Below the pieces are notes generated by a model. That model had not been told where the DNA came from. It did no database searches and saw nothing but the letters and a program-made list of their open reading frames with translations. 64,000 nucleotides of DNA from Rhizobium sp. ICMP 5592 (lineage in GTDB: Bacteria > Pseudomonadota > Alphaproteobacteria > Rhizobiales > Rhizobiaceae): NCBI RefSeq assembly GCF_009498525.1, contig NZ_QSNT01000002.1, forward strand, positions 1,054,001 to 1,118,000, written 5' to 3'. This document shows, one piece after another, positions 57,675 to 64,000 of the stretch; within the stretch, counting starts at the first letter, position 1; the number at the start of each line of letters is the position of its first letter. The position numbers were made by a program, and so were the translations under genes.

Positions 57675-58295
57675 TTATTCGCCACGCCGCTGGCCGCGGT
57701 AGGTCAGCAGTCGCTGCATGCGATTCTGGAAATTCAGCGCTTCGATTCGGTCGAATCGGGCCTGGTCCTTGTCATGAAGTTCCGTTTCCCGTGCGGTGAC
57801 GTCGTTCGCCTTGTCCTGGAGCGTATCGCAATCCCTTGCCGGTGGTAGAGCGAGGATTCTTTGCTCCATCCGGCGCGCATGCTGGCGCGCTATGTCCACA
57901 TGCCGGTCCTCGTGGCGCCGGATGTCAGCCGAGAGCGTATCCCAGATCATCGATAGTTGTCGGCTTGCATTCCGGCGGTCACGCCAGCGCGGCAGGATGA
58001 CTTCGGTGTCGACCGTGATCTTGACGCCGGCTATATGGCAACGTCCGTTTCTTTGCTCATAGGTGGCATTGCCGCCGAAGCGGATTTTCGTGGCCCCGGG
58101 ATGATGACTGCTGGAGCCCATGGCAACCGGCCCGCGCGCATTCAGCGCCGCATCGAGCGTATCGGCGCTGTTGCCCTTGATGTCGAAATAGGAGACGGAT
58201 TTGCGGGCGATCACCTCCGCCTCCGCTACGCCTGAAATGCCGCACAGAAGCAACAGGATGAGCGGAACGCGGATGTGGCGGGATGCAAACGGCAT
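57675..58295 (-). CDS. Secreted DUF922 protein (putative zinc protease)
   Basis: 206 residues. A signal peptide (residues ~9-26, 'VPLILLLLCGISGVAEAE') is followed by the DUF922 body: 'VSYFDIKGNSADTLDAALNARGP' near the start and 'DIRRHEDRHVDIARQHARRMEQRI' around 126-149. The H-E-x-x-H motif here (HEDRH) is a possible zinc-peptidase site, which is why the family is called a putative protease; activity is unproven. It is divergent from folP, with about 100 bp between starts. The ribosome site is weak. Confidence 0.85.
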   Translation of the reverse strand: MPFASRHIRVPLILLLLCGISGVAEAEVIARKSVSYFDIKGNSADTLDAALNARGPVAMGSSSHHPGATKIRFGGNATYEQRNGRCHIAGVKITVDTEVILPRWRDRRNASRQLSMIWDTLSADIRRHEDRHVDIARQHARRMEQRILALPPARDCDTLQDKANDVTARETELHDKDQARFDRIEALNFQNRMQRLLTYRGQRRGE

Positions 58296-58397
58296 TCATG
58301 CTGCTACCAGTTGAACTTCGATCAAGCTTGCGGCATAGCCACTGCGAGCGCAATATCGGGCGCGAGGTTTTTTCATTTTCAATGGGATGGACGGTTC

Positions 58398-59261
58398 GTG
58401 ACGGAGCTTCGCAGCCATAGCTGGCATGTCGCACACGGGCGCAGGCTCGACCTTGGCGAGCACAGCGTCATTATGGCGATCGTCAATGTGACGCCGGATT
58501 CCTTTTCCGACGGCGGCCACTATGAAGCCGTCGATGCGGCAGTTGCCCATGCGCTCGCCTGTGTCGAGGAGGGTGCTGATATCATCGATATCGGTGGAGA
58601 GTCGACCAAGCCGAACGCGGACGCCGTCAGTGCCACGGAAGAGCAGGGGCGGGTGCTGCCGGTCATCGAGGCGCTGCGTGGCAGGACCGATGCGCTGATC
58701 TCCATCGACACCTATCGCGCCGATACGGCACGGCTGGCGATCGGCGCCGGCGCGCATGTCGTCAACGACATCTTCGGTCTGCAGCGGGAGCCGGAGATCG
58801 CCGCATTGGCGGCGCAGACGGGCGCGGGGCTCTGCATCATGCATACCGGCCGCGAGCGGCAGAAGCTCACCGACGTCATCGACGACCAGGTGCTGTTTCT
58901 GAGCCGGTCGCTCGATATCGCTGCGGCTGCCGGCGTGGACAGACAGAATATCGTACTCGATCCCGGCTTCGGTTTTGCCAAGGATACCGAGGAGAATCTG
59001 GAGCTTATGGCGCGCTTTACCGCTTTGCGGCGCTTCGAATTGCCACTGCTGGCCGGCACGTCGCGCAAACGTTTCGTCGGCGCTGTCACCGGGCGGGAGG
59101 CTCAGGACAGAGATGTGGGAACGGCGGCAACCAGCGCCATATTGCGTTTGCAGGGCGCCGCGATTTTTCGAGTACACAATGTCGCAATTAACAGGGATGC
59201 GTTGGCGGTCGCGGATGCTATCCTTAGGACACGGGCGAAATTAGGCGGCAGGACGCCATAA
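58398..59261 (+). CDS. folP: Dihydropteroate synthase
   Basis: Condenses 6-hydroxymethyl-dihydropterin pyrophosphate with p-aminobenzoate in folate synthesis; the target of sulfonamides. 287 residues. Motifs: 'IMAIVNVTPDSFSDGGHYE' (~22-40), 'GADIIDIGGESTKPNA' (~54-70), 'SIDTYRADTARLA', 'VVNDIFGLQ', 'IVLDPGFGFAKDTEENL' and 'LAGTSRKRFVG'. The GTG at 58398 is chosen; upstream codons lack family features. First gene of folP-folB-folK; folB starts 5 bp after it. Confidence 0.96.
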   Translation: MTELRSHSWHVAHGRRLDLGEHSVIMAIVNVTPDSFSDGGHYEAVDAAVAHALACVEEGADIIDIGGESTKPNADAVSATEEQGRVLPVIEALRGRTDALISIDTYRADTARLAIGAGAHVVNDIFGLQREPEIAALAAQTGAGLCIMHTGRERQKLTDVIDDQVLFLSRSLDIAAAAGVDRQNIVLDPGFGFAKDTEENLELMARFTALRRFELPLLAGTSRKRFVGAVTGREAQDRDVGTAATSAILRLQGAAIFRVHNVAINRDALAVADAILRTRAKLGGRTP

Positions 59262-59266
59262 GCGAT

Positions 59267-59629
59267 ATGATCTACACCATCACCCTTCAGAACTGTGCCT
59301 TCTTTGCCCGCCATGGCGTGCATGATGAAGAGGAATTTCTTGGCCAGCGCTTTTTCGTCGATGCCGAACTCGATGTCGATGGCGGCGATGCGCTGGATCG
59401 GGATTCGATCGGCGATACCGTCAATTACGGTATCGCCTTCAGCGTCATCGAGGAAATCGTTACCGGCCGCCGTCGCTATCTGATCGAGGCGCTGGCGCTC
59501 GACGTTGCCAAGGAACTGTGTCGGCGGTTTCCGAACATTCGCCGGGCGAAAATCACGGTGCGCAAGCCGAATGCACCGGTTCCGGGCGTTCTCGATTATG
59601 TGCAGGTGAGCGTTGAACACTTTGCCTGA
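59267..59629 (+). CDS. folB: Dihydroneopterin aldolase
   Basis: Converts 7,8-dihydroneopterin to 6-hydroxymethyl-dihydropterin plus glycolaldehyde. 120 residues, typical length. 'ITLQNCAFFARHGVHDEEEFLGQRFFVDAEL' contains the conserved H-G-V-x-x-x-E block with the pterin-binding Glu. 'DTVNYGIAFSVIEEIV' and the catalytic Lys in 'AKITVRKPNAPV' follow. Middle gene of the folate operon. Its 3' end overlaps folK by 17 bp. Confidence 0.95.
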   Translation: MIYTITLQNCAFFARHGVHDEEEFLGQRFFVDAELDVDGGDALDRDSIGDTVNYGIAFSVIEEIVTGRRRYLIEALALDVAKELCRRFPNIRRAKITVRKPNAPVPGVLDYVQVSVEHFA

Positions 59630-60140
59630 AGCTGGTTTCGTACGCGCCACTCTCGGCCTCGGCGGCAACCTCGACAATCCCGTGCGGGCCATGGCGCTCG
59701 CCTTGCGGGTGCTGGACGCGCGTGATGATTGCCGCGTTGCCGCGGTGTCGCGGGTCTATCGCACGCCGCCATGGGGCAAGACCGATCAATCCTTCTTCTA
59801 TAATTCCTGTGCCGCGGTCGATACGACGCTGTCGCCGGAAGCACTGCTCGATGTCTGCCTGACGATCGAGCGCGAGATGAAGCGGGTGCGGCTCGAGCGC
59901 TGGGGGCCGCGCACGATCGATATCGATGTCCTGACCTATGGCGATGTCGAGCAGGCCGAACCCCTGCTGACGATCCCGCATCCGCGCATGACCGAGCGGG
60001 GATTCGTGCTGACGCCACTTGCTGATTTTGCCGCCGATCTCGTGATCAAGGGGCGAACGGTGAAGGATTGGCTGAGCGCGGTAGATGTGCAGGGAATTGA
60101 GATCGCCGATGAAAACCGCGACTGGTGGCGCTCGGCCTGA
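59613..60140 (+). CDS. folK: 6-hydroxymethyl-7,8-dihydropterin pyrophosphokinase (HPPK)
   Basis: Transfers pyrophosphate from ATP to 6-hydroxymethyl-dihydropterin, the step just before FolP. 175 residues. 'ATLGLGGNLDNPVRAM' opens the fold, 'SRVYRTPPWGKTDQSFFYNSCAAV' carries substrate contacts, and 'RWGPRTIDIDVLTYGD' has the two Mg-binding Asp residues. The start is a TTG at 59613 inside folB, with AGGTGA just upstream; no ATG fits. The 17-bp overlap implies translational coupling. Ends at a bidirectional terminator. Confidence 0.95.
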   Translation: MNTLPEAGFVRATLGLGGNLDNPVRAMALALRVLDARDDCRVAAVSRVYRTPPWGKTDQSFFYNSCAAVDTTLSPEALLDVCLTIEREMKRVRLERWGPRTIDIDVLTYGDVEQAEPLLTIPHPRMTERGFVLTPLADFAADLVIKGRTVKDWLSAVDVQGIEIADENRDWWRSA

Positions 60141-60152
60141 GCCTAGAAACGA

Positions 60153-60180
60153 AAAAGCCGGCAGATCAAGGCCGGCTTTT
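60153..60180. terminator. Bidirectional terminator between folK and the secreted-protein gene
   Basis: AAAAGCCGGC, 8-nt loop, GCCGGCTTTT; works for both convergent genes. Confidence 0.9.
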
Positions 60181-60205
60181 CCACGAATGATGATGAGCCA
60201 GTATT

Positions 60206-60757
60206 TTACTGGATCGATCCGACGGCCATCTGGTCGACATCGGCGCGCTGCAACGTGACGCCGATCACCGGCACCATCTGTTCGCCAACCTTGACCGAGA
60301 TCGTGACGTTCATCGACTTGTTGTCGGTGACGCGGGCGATCATGGCGCCGTTCAGCTTCTGGCGATTGAGGCCAAGAACCACGGTGCCGTCGTTGACGGT
60401 GCCGGAGGTGATGTCGAGGCCTTTGCCCGCTGCTCCGTCCAGGAACTTGCCGTTATAGCTGCCGCCATTCTGGGTGATTTCCGCCGACATCGGCTGCTGG
60501 AAAACGCCGACGCGGCAGGTTCCGTCGAGCTTGACGCCGGTCGTGCCGCTGTCGAGCGCCTGACCTGTGAGATTGCAGGTGAACTTCGTGCCCTTGTATT
60601 TGCCGGCGACGATCTCACCGGGGCCACGCCAGGAGCCGGCGACGGACTGGAAGAAGGCCTTATCACGGGATCCCGCATCGGCTGAATGTACCCAGGCACC
60701 TAAGGAAAGGGCCGCGGCGGCAAAGCCGCTAACAAGAAGAAACTGGCGCGAAAACAT
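60206..60757 (-). CDS. Secreted protein of unknown function
   Basis: 183 residues. A signal peptide ('FLLVSGFAAAALSLGAWVHSADA', residues ~6-28) precedes a beta-rich domain: 'SVAGSWRGPGEIVAGKYKGTKFTCNLTG', 'CRVGVFQQPMSAEITQNGGSYNGKFLDG', 'VVLGLNRQKLNGAMIARVTD' and 'SMNVTISVKVGEQMVPVIGVTLQRAD'. The two cysteines (in 'FTCNL' and 'GTCRV') could form a disulfide. The pattern suggests a small lipocalin-like or beta-barrel fold, but I do not recognise a named family. The ATG at 60757 has AGGGA six nucleotides upstream; 60763 is the alternative. Confidence 0.8.
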   Translation of the reverse strand: MFSRQFLLVSGFAAAALSLGAWVHSADAGSRDKAFFQSVAGSWRGPGEIVAGKYKGTKFTCNLTGQALDSGTTGVKLDGTCRVGVFQQPMSAEITQNGGSYNGKFLDGAAGKGLDITSGTVNDGTVVLGLNRQKLNGAMIARVTDNKSMNVTISVKVGEQMVPVIGVTLQRADVDQMAVGSIQ

Positions 60758-60869
60758 GGACATTCCCTAACGAAGAGGAACCTGAAACTAGTGTCCACTT
60801 TTGCCTTAGAATGGTTAATGCTTGGTTTCTTATGAAGGAGAAAGCCGCTTTCGCAGGCGTTTGCAGCAT

Positions 60870-61958
60870 TCAGCGGCCGGTAATGTTCGGGGCGAGGTCT
60901 CCGACGAAATCGCCGATCCCGGGCCGCTTCAATGCCTTGAACGACAAGGGGCGGCAGAGATCCATTGCGGCGATGCCGATACGCGCCGTCATCATGCCGT
61001 TGACCACGCCTTCGCCCAGCCGGGCCGAGAGTTTCGAGGCAAGGCCATGGCCGATCAGCTGCTGCACGATGCTGTCGCCGACGGCGATGGAGCCGGTGAC
61101 GGCGAGGTGGGCGAGCACATCGCGCATGAGCTTGAGCATGCCGAGCCCGCCGGGCCTGCCGCCATAAAGTTCCGCCATGGCGCGAACCAATTTGGCTGAT
61201 TCGTAGAGGACGTAGAGGATATCGACGAGCGCGCGCGGGCTGACGGCGGTGACGACGGAGACGCGTTTCGACGCGCCGAGTATGAGCGCGCGGGCGCTGC
61301 GGTCGAGCGGGCCGAGCAGCTCGCGTTCGGCAAGGTCGATAAGGTGCGGCGCGTCGATGATATCGTCTTCGGCGGCCTTCAGCGTGGCACGGCCCTTCGC
61401 CGTTGCCGGATTGGCTTCCAACAGGGTGCAGAGACGCTGGACCAGCGCTTTGGCGCGCGCCGGGCGCGTCTCGACAACGGCGGCGTCCGCTTCCGCCTTG
61501 ATCGTCTGCACCGCCGCGAGCCGCATCATGCCGGCCGTTTCGCGCACGACGATGGCAAGGACCGCAAGGATGCCGATGGCAAGCACGGTCAGTGCCGTAT
61601 AGCCCAGCCAGTCGGCGCGGCTGAACAGGTTGCGAATCAATTCATCGGTCCACAGGCCGAAGGCGAGCGACACGAGAATGCCGAAGGCGCTGAGGGCGAC
61701 CTTGCCGAAGGAAAATCTGCGGCGGCGCGGTGCGGCAATGGCGGCTTCGGCATCGGATGCGGAGAGGGCAGGATTGAGGAACGGATCCTCTTCGTCCGGT
61801 GTCAGGACGATTTCGGTATCGAAGCTTTGGGGCTTGCGGCGCGGTACTTCTGCGGTCTTTTTGGTATTCACATTCTCGCTCGAGGTCTCCGGCTCCAGCG
61901 AAAAGGCGGCGGGACGGCGGGAAAGGCCCTTGGGATCGTCTTCTGTCGGCTTCGTCAT
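60870..61958 (-). CDS. DUF697/TIGR01620 inner-membrane protein (YcjF-like)
   Basis: 362 residues. The N-terminal ~80 residues are polar and Pro/Glu-rich (cytoplasmic). Two membrane segments follow at ~87-105 ('VALSAFGILVSLAFGLWTD') and ~117-138 ('LGYTALTVLAIGILAVLAIVV'). The DUF697-type body then has 'RALVDILYVLYESAKLVRAMAELYGGRPGGLGMLKLMRDVLAHLAVTG', a pattern shared with E. coli YcjF. It overlaps the upstream YcjX gene by 4 bp (ATGA), so the pair is co-translated as in E. coli ycjX-ycjF. Function unresolved; stress-related in enterobacteria. Confidence 0.9.
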   Translation of the reverse strand: MTKPTEDDPKGLSRRPAAFSLEPETSSENVNTKKTAEVPRRKPQSFDTEIVLTPDEEDPFLNPALSASDAEAAIAAPRRRRFSFGKVALSAFGILVSLAFGLWTDELIRNLFSRADWLGYTALTVLAIGILAVLAIVVRETAGMMRLAAVQTIKAEADAAVVETRPARAKALVQRLCTLLEANPATAKGRATLKAAEDDIIDAPHLIDLAERELLGPLDRSARALILGASKRVSVVTAVSPRALVDILYVLYESAKLVRAMAELYGGRPGGLGMLKLMRDVLAHLAVTGSIAVGDSIVQQLIGHGLASKLSARLGEGVVNGMMTARIGIAAMDLCRPLSFKALKRPGIGDFVGDLAPNITGR

Positions 61959-63430
61959 GCGAGGCGGTCTCCGAACAGGAACTGCATGGCGCGGTCGAGG
62001 CGGATATGCGGCACGGAGAGTTTGATGCCGCCGCCGGTCTCGTCCAGTTCTGGCGGACGGAAGCGGACCACGTTCACCTCGGGCAGATGGACATTTGTCG
62101 CGCCGGGTTCAAGCACATCGAACAGCCATTGCGGATTTTCCGGCAGGTCGCCGGGAAAGACCGCGGTCTTGCGATTGCCGTCGAAGCGCTCGCCACCGAT
62201 CGTTTCCCCGTCCATGGGCGTGCCGACGATGACGGGCAGGGTTTGGCCGTCGCGTTTCACCGTCGCCTCACGCGTGGCGCGGACGGAGGCGATCGCCATG
62301 ACGTCGATACCGGCGCCAGCCATGCCGATACGGTCGATGGCGCGTTCCACCAGGCGACGCGTCAAGGCTTCCAGCCGGTCGTGGCTTTCGTGATGAAGAT
62401 GATCGGCCTTGGTCGCGGCAACCAATACGCGGTCGATGCGGCGGCCGAGCAGAGACGATAACAGGGAATTGGTGCCGGGACGGAAGCAGGCAAGCACATC
62501 CGTCAGCGCCCGCTCGAGATCCTGTACAGCTTCCGGCCCACGATTGATCGCCTGCAGTGCGTCGACGAGGACGATCTGACGGTCGAGGCGGGCGAAATGC
62601 TCGCGGAAGAAGGGTTTGACCACGACGGATTTGTAGGCCTCGTAGCGCCGCTCCATCATCGCCCAGAGCGAGCCTTTCTGCGCAATGGTTTCGCTTGCCG
62701 GTATCAACGGCGCGAAAGTGAGCGCCGGCGAGCCGTCGAGGTCGCCGGGCAGCAGGAAACGGCCAGGCGGCAGGGTCGACAGCGAGCGTTCGTCGGACTT
62801 GCAGGCCTTGAGATAGTCAGCGAAGCTCGTTGCAAGGTCGCGCGCCGTCATCTCGTCCGCCGGTACAGCGATGTCGGTCGCTTGCGTCAACGCCAGCCAT
62901 TTTTCAGAGAGTTCGGCGCGCACGCCGGTCTTCGCCAGCGCCAGCGTTTCCTCGCTGAAGGTACGGAAATCCTTGGCGAGCAGCGGCAGATCGAGAAGCC
63001 ATTCGCCGGGATAGTCGACGATATCGATGGAAAGGCGGCCCGGCGAGAACAACCGGTTCCAGCCGCTGGCGCTCTGATAATCCAGCGTGATGCGCAGCTC
63101 GGAGATCGCCCGCGTTGAATCCGGCCAGATACGCTCCTTCACCAGTGCGCGGATGTGATCCTCATACTGGAAGCGCGGCACGGCGTCGTCCGGCTGTGGT
63201 TCCAGACGCACGGCGGAGACGCGGCCGGATTGTACCGGCTCGAACAGCGGCAGCCGGCCGCCGTTCAGGAGATTGTGCACCAGGGAGGAAATGAAGACGG
63301 TCTTGCCGGAGCGCGACAGGCCGGTGACGCCAAGACGAATGGTCGGATTGACGAGGCCCGTTGTGCGGTCGACGAGATTGTCGAAAGCGATCCGGGCGTC
63401 GTCCGTGAAGGAGGTCAGGCTTGGCGGCAA
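61955..63430 (-). CDS. YcjX-family P-loop NTPase (DUF463)
   Basis: About 491 residues. The P-loop is 'GVTGLSRSGKTVFISSLVHNLL' near residue 34-55. Switch-like 'IDIVDYPGEWLLDLPLL', 'RQIVLVDALQAIN' and the base-specificity-like 'VLVAATKADHLHH' follow, which are the YcjX features. The start is uncertain: the frame opens at a TTG at 63475, but a TTG at 63430 ('LPPSLTSFTDDARIAF') has AGGGA seven nucleotides upstream and matches the usual YcjX N-terminus, so it is used here. Same operon as the DUF697 gene. Confidence 0.9.
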   Translation of the reverse strand: MPPSLTSFTDDARIAFDNLVDRTTGLVNPTIRLGVTGLSRSGKTVFISSLVHNLLNGGRLPLFEPVQSGRVSAVRLEPQPDDAVPRFQYEDHIRALVKERIWPDSTRAISELRITLDYQSASGWNRLFSPGRLSIDIVDYPGEWLLDLPLLAKDFRTFSEETLALAKTGVRAELSEKWLALTQATDIAVPADEMTARDLATSFADYLKACKSDERSLSTLPPGRFLLPGDLDGSPALTFAPLIPASETIAQKGSLWAMMERRYEAYKSVVVKPFFREHFARLDRQIVLVDALQAINRGPEAVQDLERALTDVLACFRPGTNSLLSSLLGRRIDRVLVAATKADHLHHESHDRLEALTRRLVERAIDRIGMAGAGIDVMAIASVRATREATVKRDGQTLPVIVGTPMDGETIGGERFDGNRKTAVFPGDLPENPQWLFDVLEPGATNVHLPEVNVVRFRPPELDETGGGIKLSVPHIRLDRAMQFLFGDRLA

Positions 63431-63556
63431 GGCGGGATCCCTGAATGACAGCGTGGTCGTCAATATAGGAAGCAATACAAGCGCCGAAAAGATGAGCGGG
63501 CTTTATAGATCCAAACTCGCTAAATCATCGCCTAGCCCGATATTTTCCAATCGGGC

Positions 63557-64000
63557 CTATTCGGTGATGAATTCCGTCAGGACCCAGCCCGAGGATGTGG
63601 CATCGATCACGGCGAGACCGGCGGTCGGAAAGCCGCCAGGCAGGGCGGCGACCAGCGCATCATGGCCGACAAGGGCTTCGAGCGTCTGCTCGATGATCGG
63701 GTTATGGCCGACCAGCATCACGGAGTCCTCGGTCGCCTGCGAGGAGATAATTTCCAGATAAACGTCGAGTGTCGCATTATAGAGCGCGTCGACGAAACGC
63801 AATTCAGGAGGCGGGGTCATGGCTCGGCGGACGGCATCGGCGGTCTGGCGGCAGCGTAGCGCCGTCGAGGAAATGACGAGGTCCGGTTTGTAGTCCTTGT
63901 CGGCGGCCTTGTCGGCAACGATCTCGGCCGCCGCATAGCCATCGTCGCTTAGCGGCCGGTCGAAATCCCGCTGGCCGGGCGCGGCGTGCTGAGCCTGGGC
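63557..64000 (-). CDS. SixA-type phosphohistidine phosphatase (histidine phosphatase superfamily), 5' end outside window
   Basis: 148 codons are visible; the N-terminal RHG motif lies beyond the right edge. The visible part begins just after it: 'PGQRDFDRPLSDDGYAAAEIVADKAADKDYKPDLVISSTALRCRQTADAV', then 'SVMLVGHNPIIEQTLEALVG' with the second catalytic His. This layout (D-x-D-R-P-L and 'ISSTALRCRQTA') is that of SixA-like phosphatases, which remove phosphate from histidine phosphotransfer proteins in some bacteria. An internal ATG at 63820 must not be taken as the start. Upstream of and on the same strand as the YcjX gene. Confidence 0.88.
   Translation of the reverse strand, partial: AQAQHAAPGQRDFDRPLSDDGYAAAEIVADKAADKDYKPDLVISSTALRCRQTADAVRRAMTPPPELRFVDALYNATLDVYLEIISSQATEDSVMLVGHNPIIEQTLEALVGHDALVAALPGGFPTAGLAVIDATSSGWVLTEFITE

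Overview
The window reads as chromosomal DNA of a fast-growing Rhizobiaceae bacterium (Rhizobium, Agrobacterium or Sinorhizobium type). The evidence is the GC-rich codon use, the alphaproteobacterial housekeeping genes and the signature proteins. The latter include a 2220-residue growth-pole-ring-like protein, a malic enzyme fused to a phosphotransacetylase-like domain, a STAS-MlaE lipid permease, a class II DAHP synthase, and a YcjX/DUF697 pair. No rRNA, tRNA, CRISPR array, phage gene, transposase or plasmid replication gene was seen. The window looks like core chromosome with one plant-sugar catabolic island.

Layout. 1-4.1 kb: a truncated GGDEF protein, then class I and class II fumarases side by side. 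4.4-12.8 kb: a secreted L,D-transpeptidase, gph, rpiA, a DUF2059 protein, glutathione reductase, class II DAHP synthase, a GFA-type zinc protein and a DUF1003 membrane protein. 13-21 kb: an alpha/beta hydrolase with an odd nucleophile elbow, an LtaS-like phosphoglycerol-transferase-type enzyme, nadE, a TolB-like propeller, an ankyrin-repeat protein and an unknown periplasmic protein. 21-30.5 kb: malic enzyme, an LpxH-like phosphoesterase, an MFS permease and a four-gene Mla-type lipid transporter. 30.5-33.7 kb: an SRPBCC protein, gnd and a degenerate orphan ABC permease.

33.8-47 kb is a carbohydrate locus. A LacI-type regulator is divergent from a CUT1 ABC importer (binding protein, two permeases, ATPase). 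Downstream lie an intracellular GH2 beta-mannosidase, a TIM-barrel sugar isomerase/epimerase, a Gfo/Idh oxidoreductase, an aldo/keto reductase and an intracellular GH43 beta-xylosidase. None of the hydrolases has a signal peptide. The likely scheme is import of intact plant hemicellulose oligosaccharides followed by cytoplasmic cleavage. A candidate LacI operator lies in the divergent promoter region, and long RNA hairpins punctuate the operon after the binding-protein and ATPase genes.

47-64 kb: an RcnB-like secreted protein behind an 18-bp palindrome, an epoxide-hydrolase-like protein, a GNAT acetyltransferase, the giant growth-pole protein, an Hpt phosphotransfer protein, a [2Fe-2S] ferredoxin, a DUF922 protein, folP-folB-folK, a secreted unknown, the DUF697/YcjX pair and a truncated SixA phosphatase. 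The most interesting point is the pole gene. It carries a precise 44-residue (4 x 11) repeat visible as 132-bp DNA units. It is divergent from the Hpt gene across a 493-bp spacer with one perfect and one near-perfect CtrA box (TTAA-N7-TTAA), which suggests cell-cycle control of polar growth. The L,D-transpeptidase near 4.5 kb belongs to the enzyme class that makes the 3-3 cross-links typical of polar-growing Rhizobiales, although nothing in the sequence links the two loci directly.

All calls come from reading the sequence and recalled family knowledge. No database search was run.
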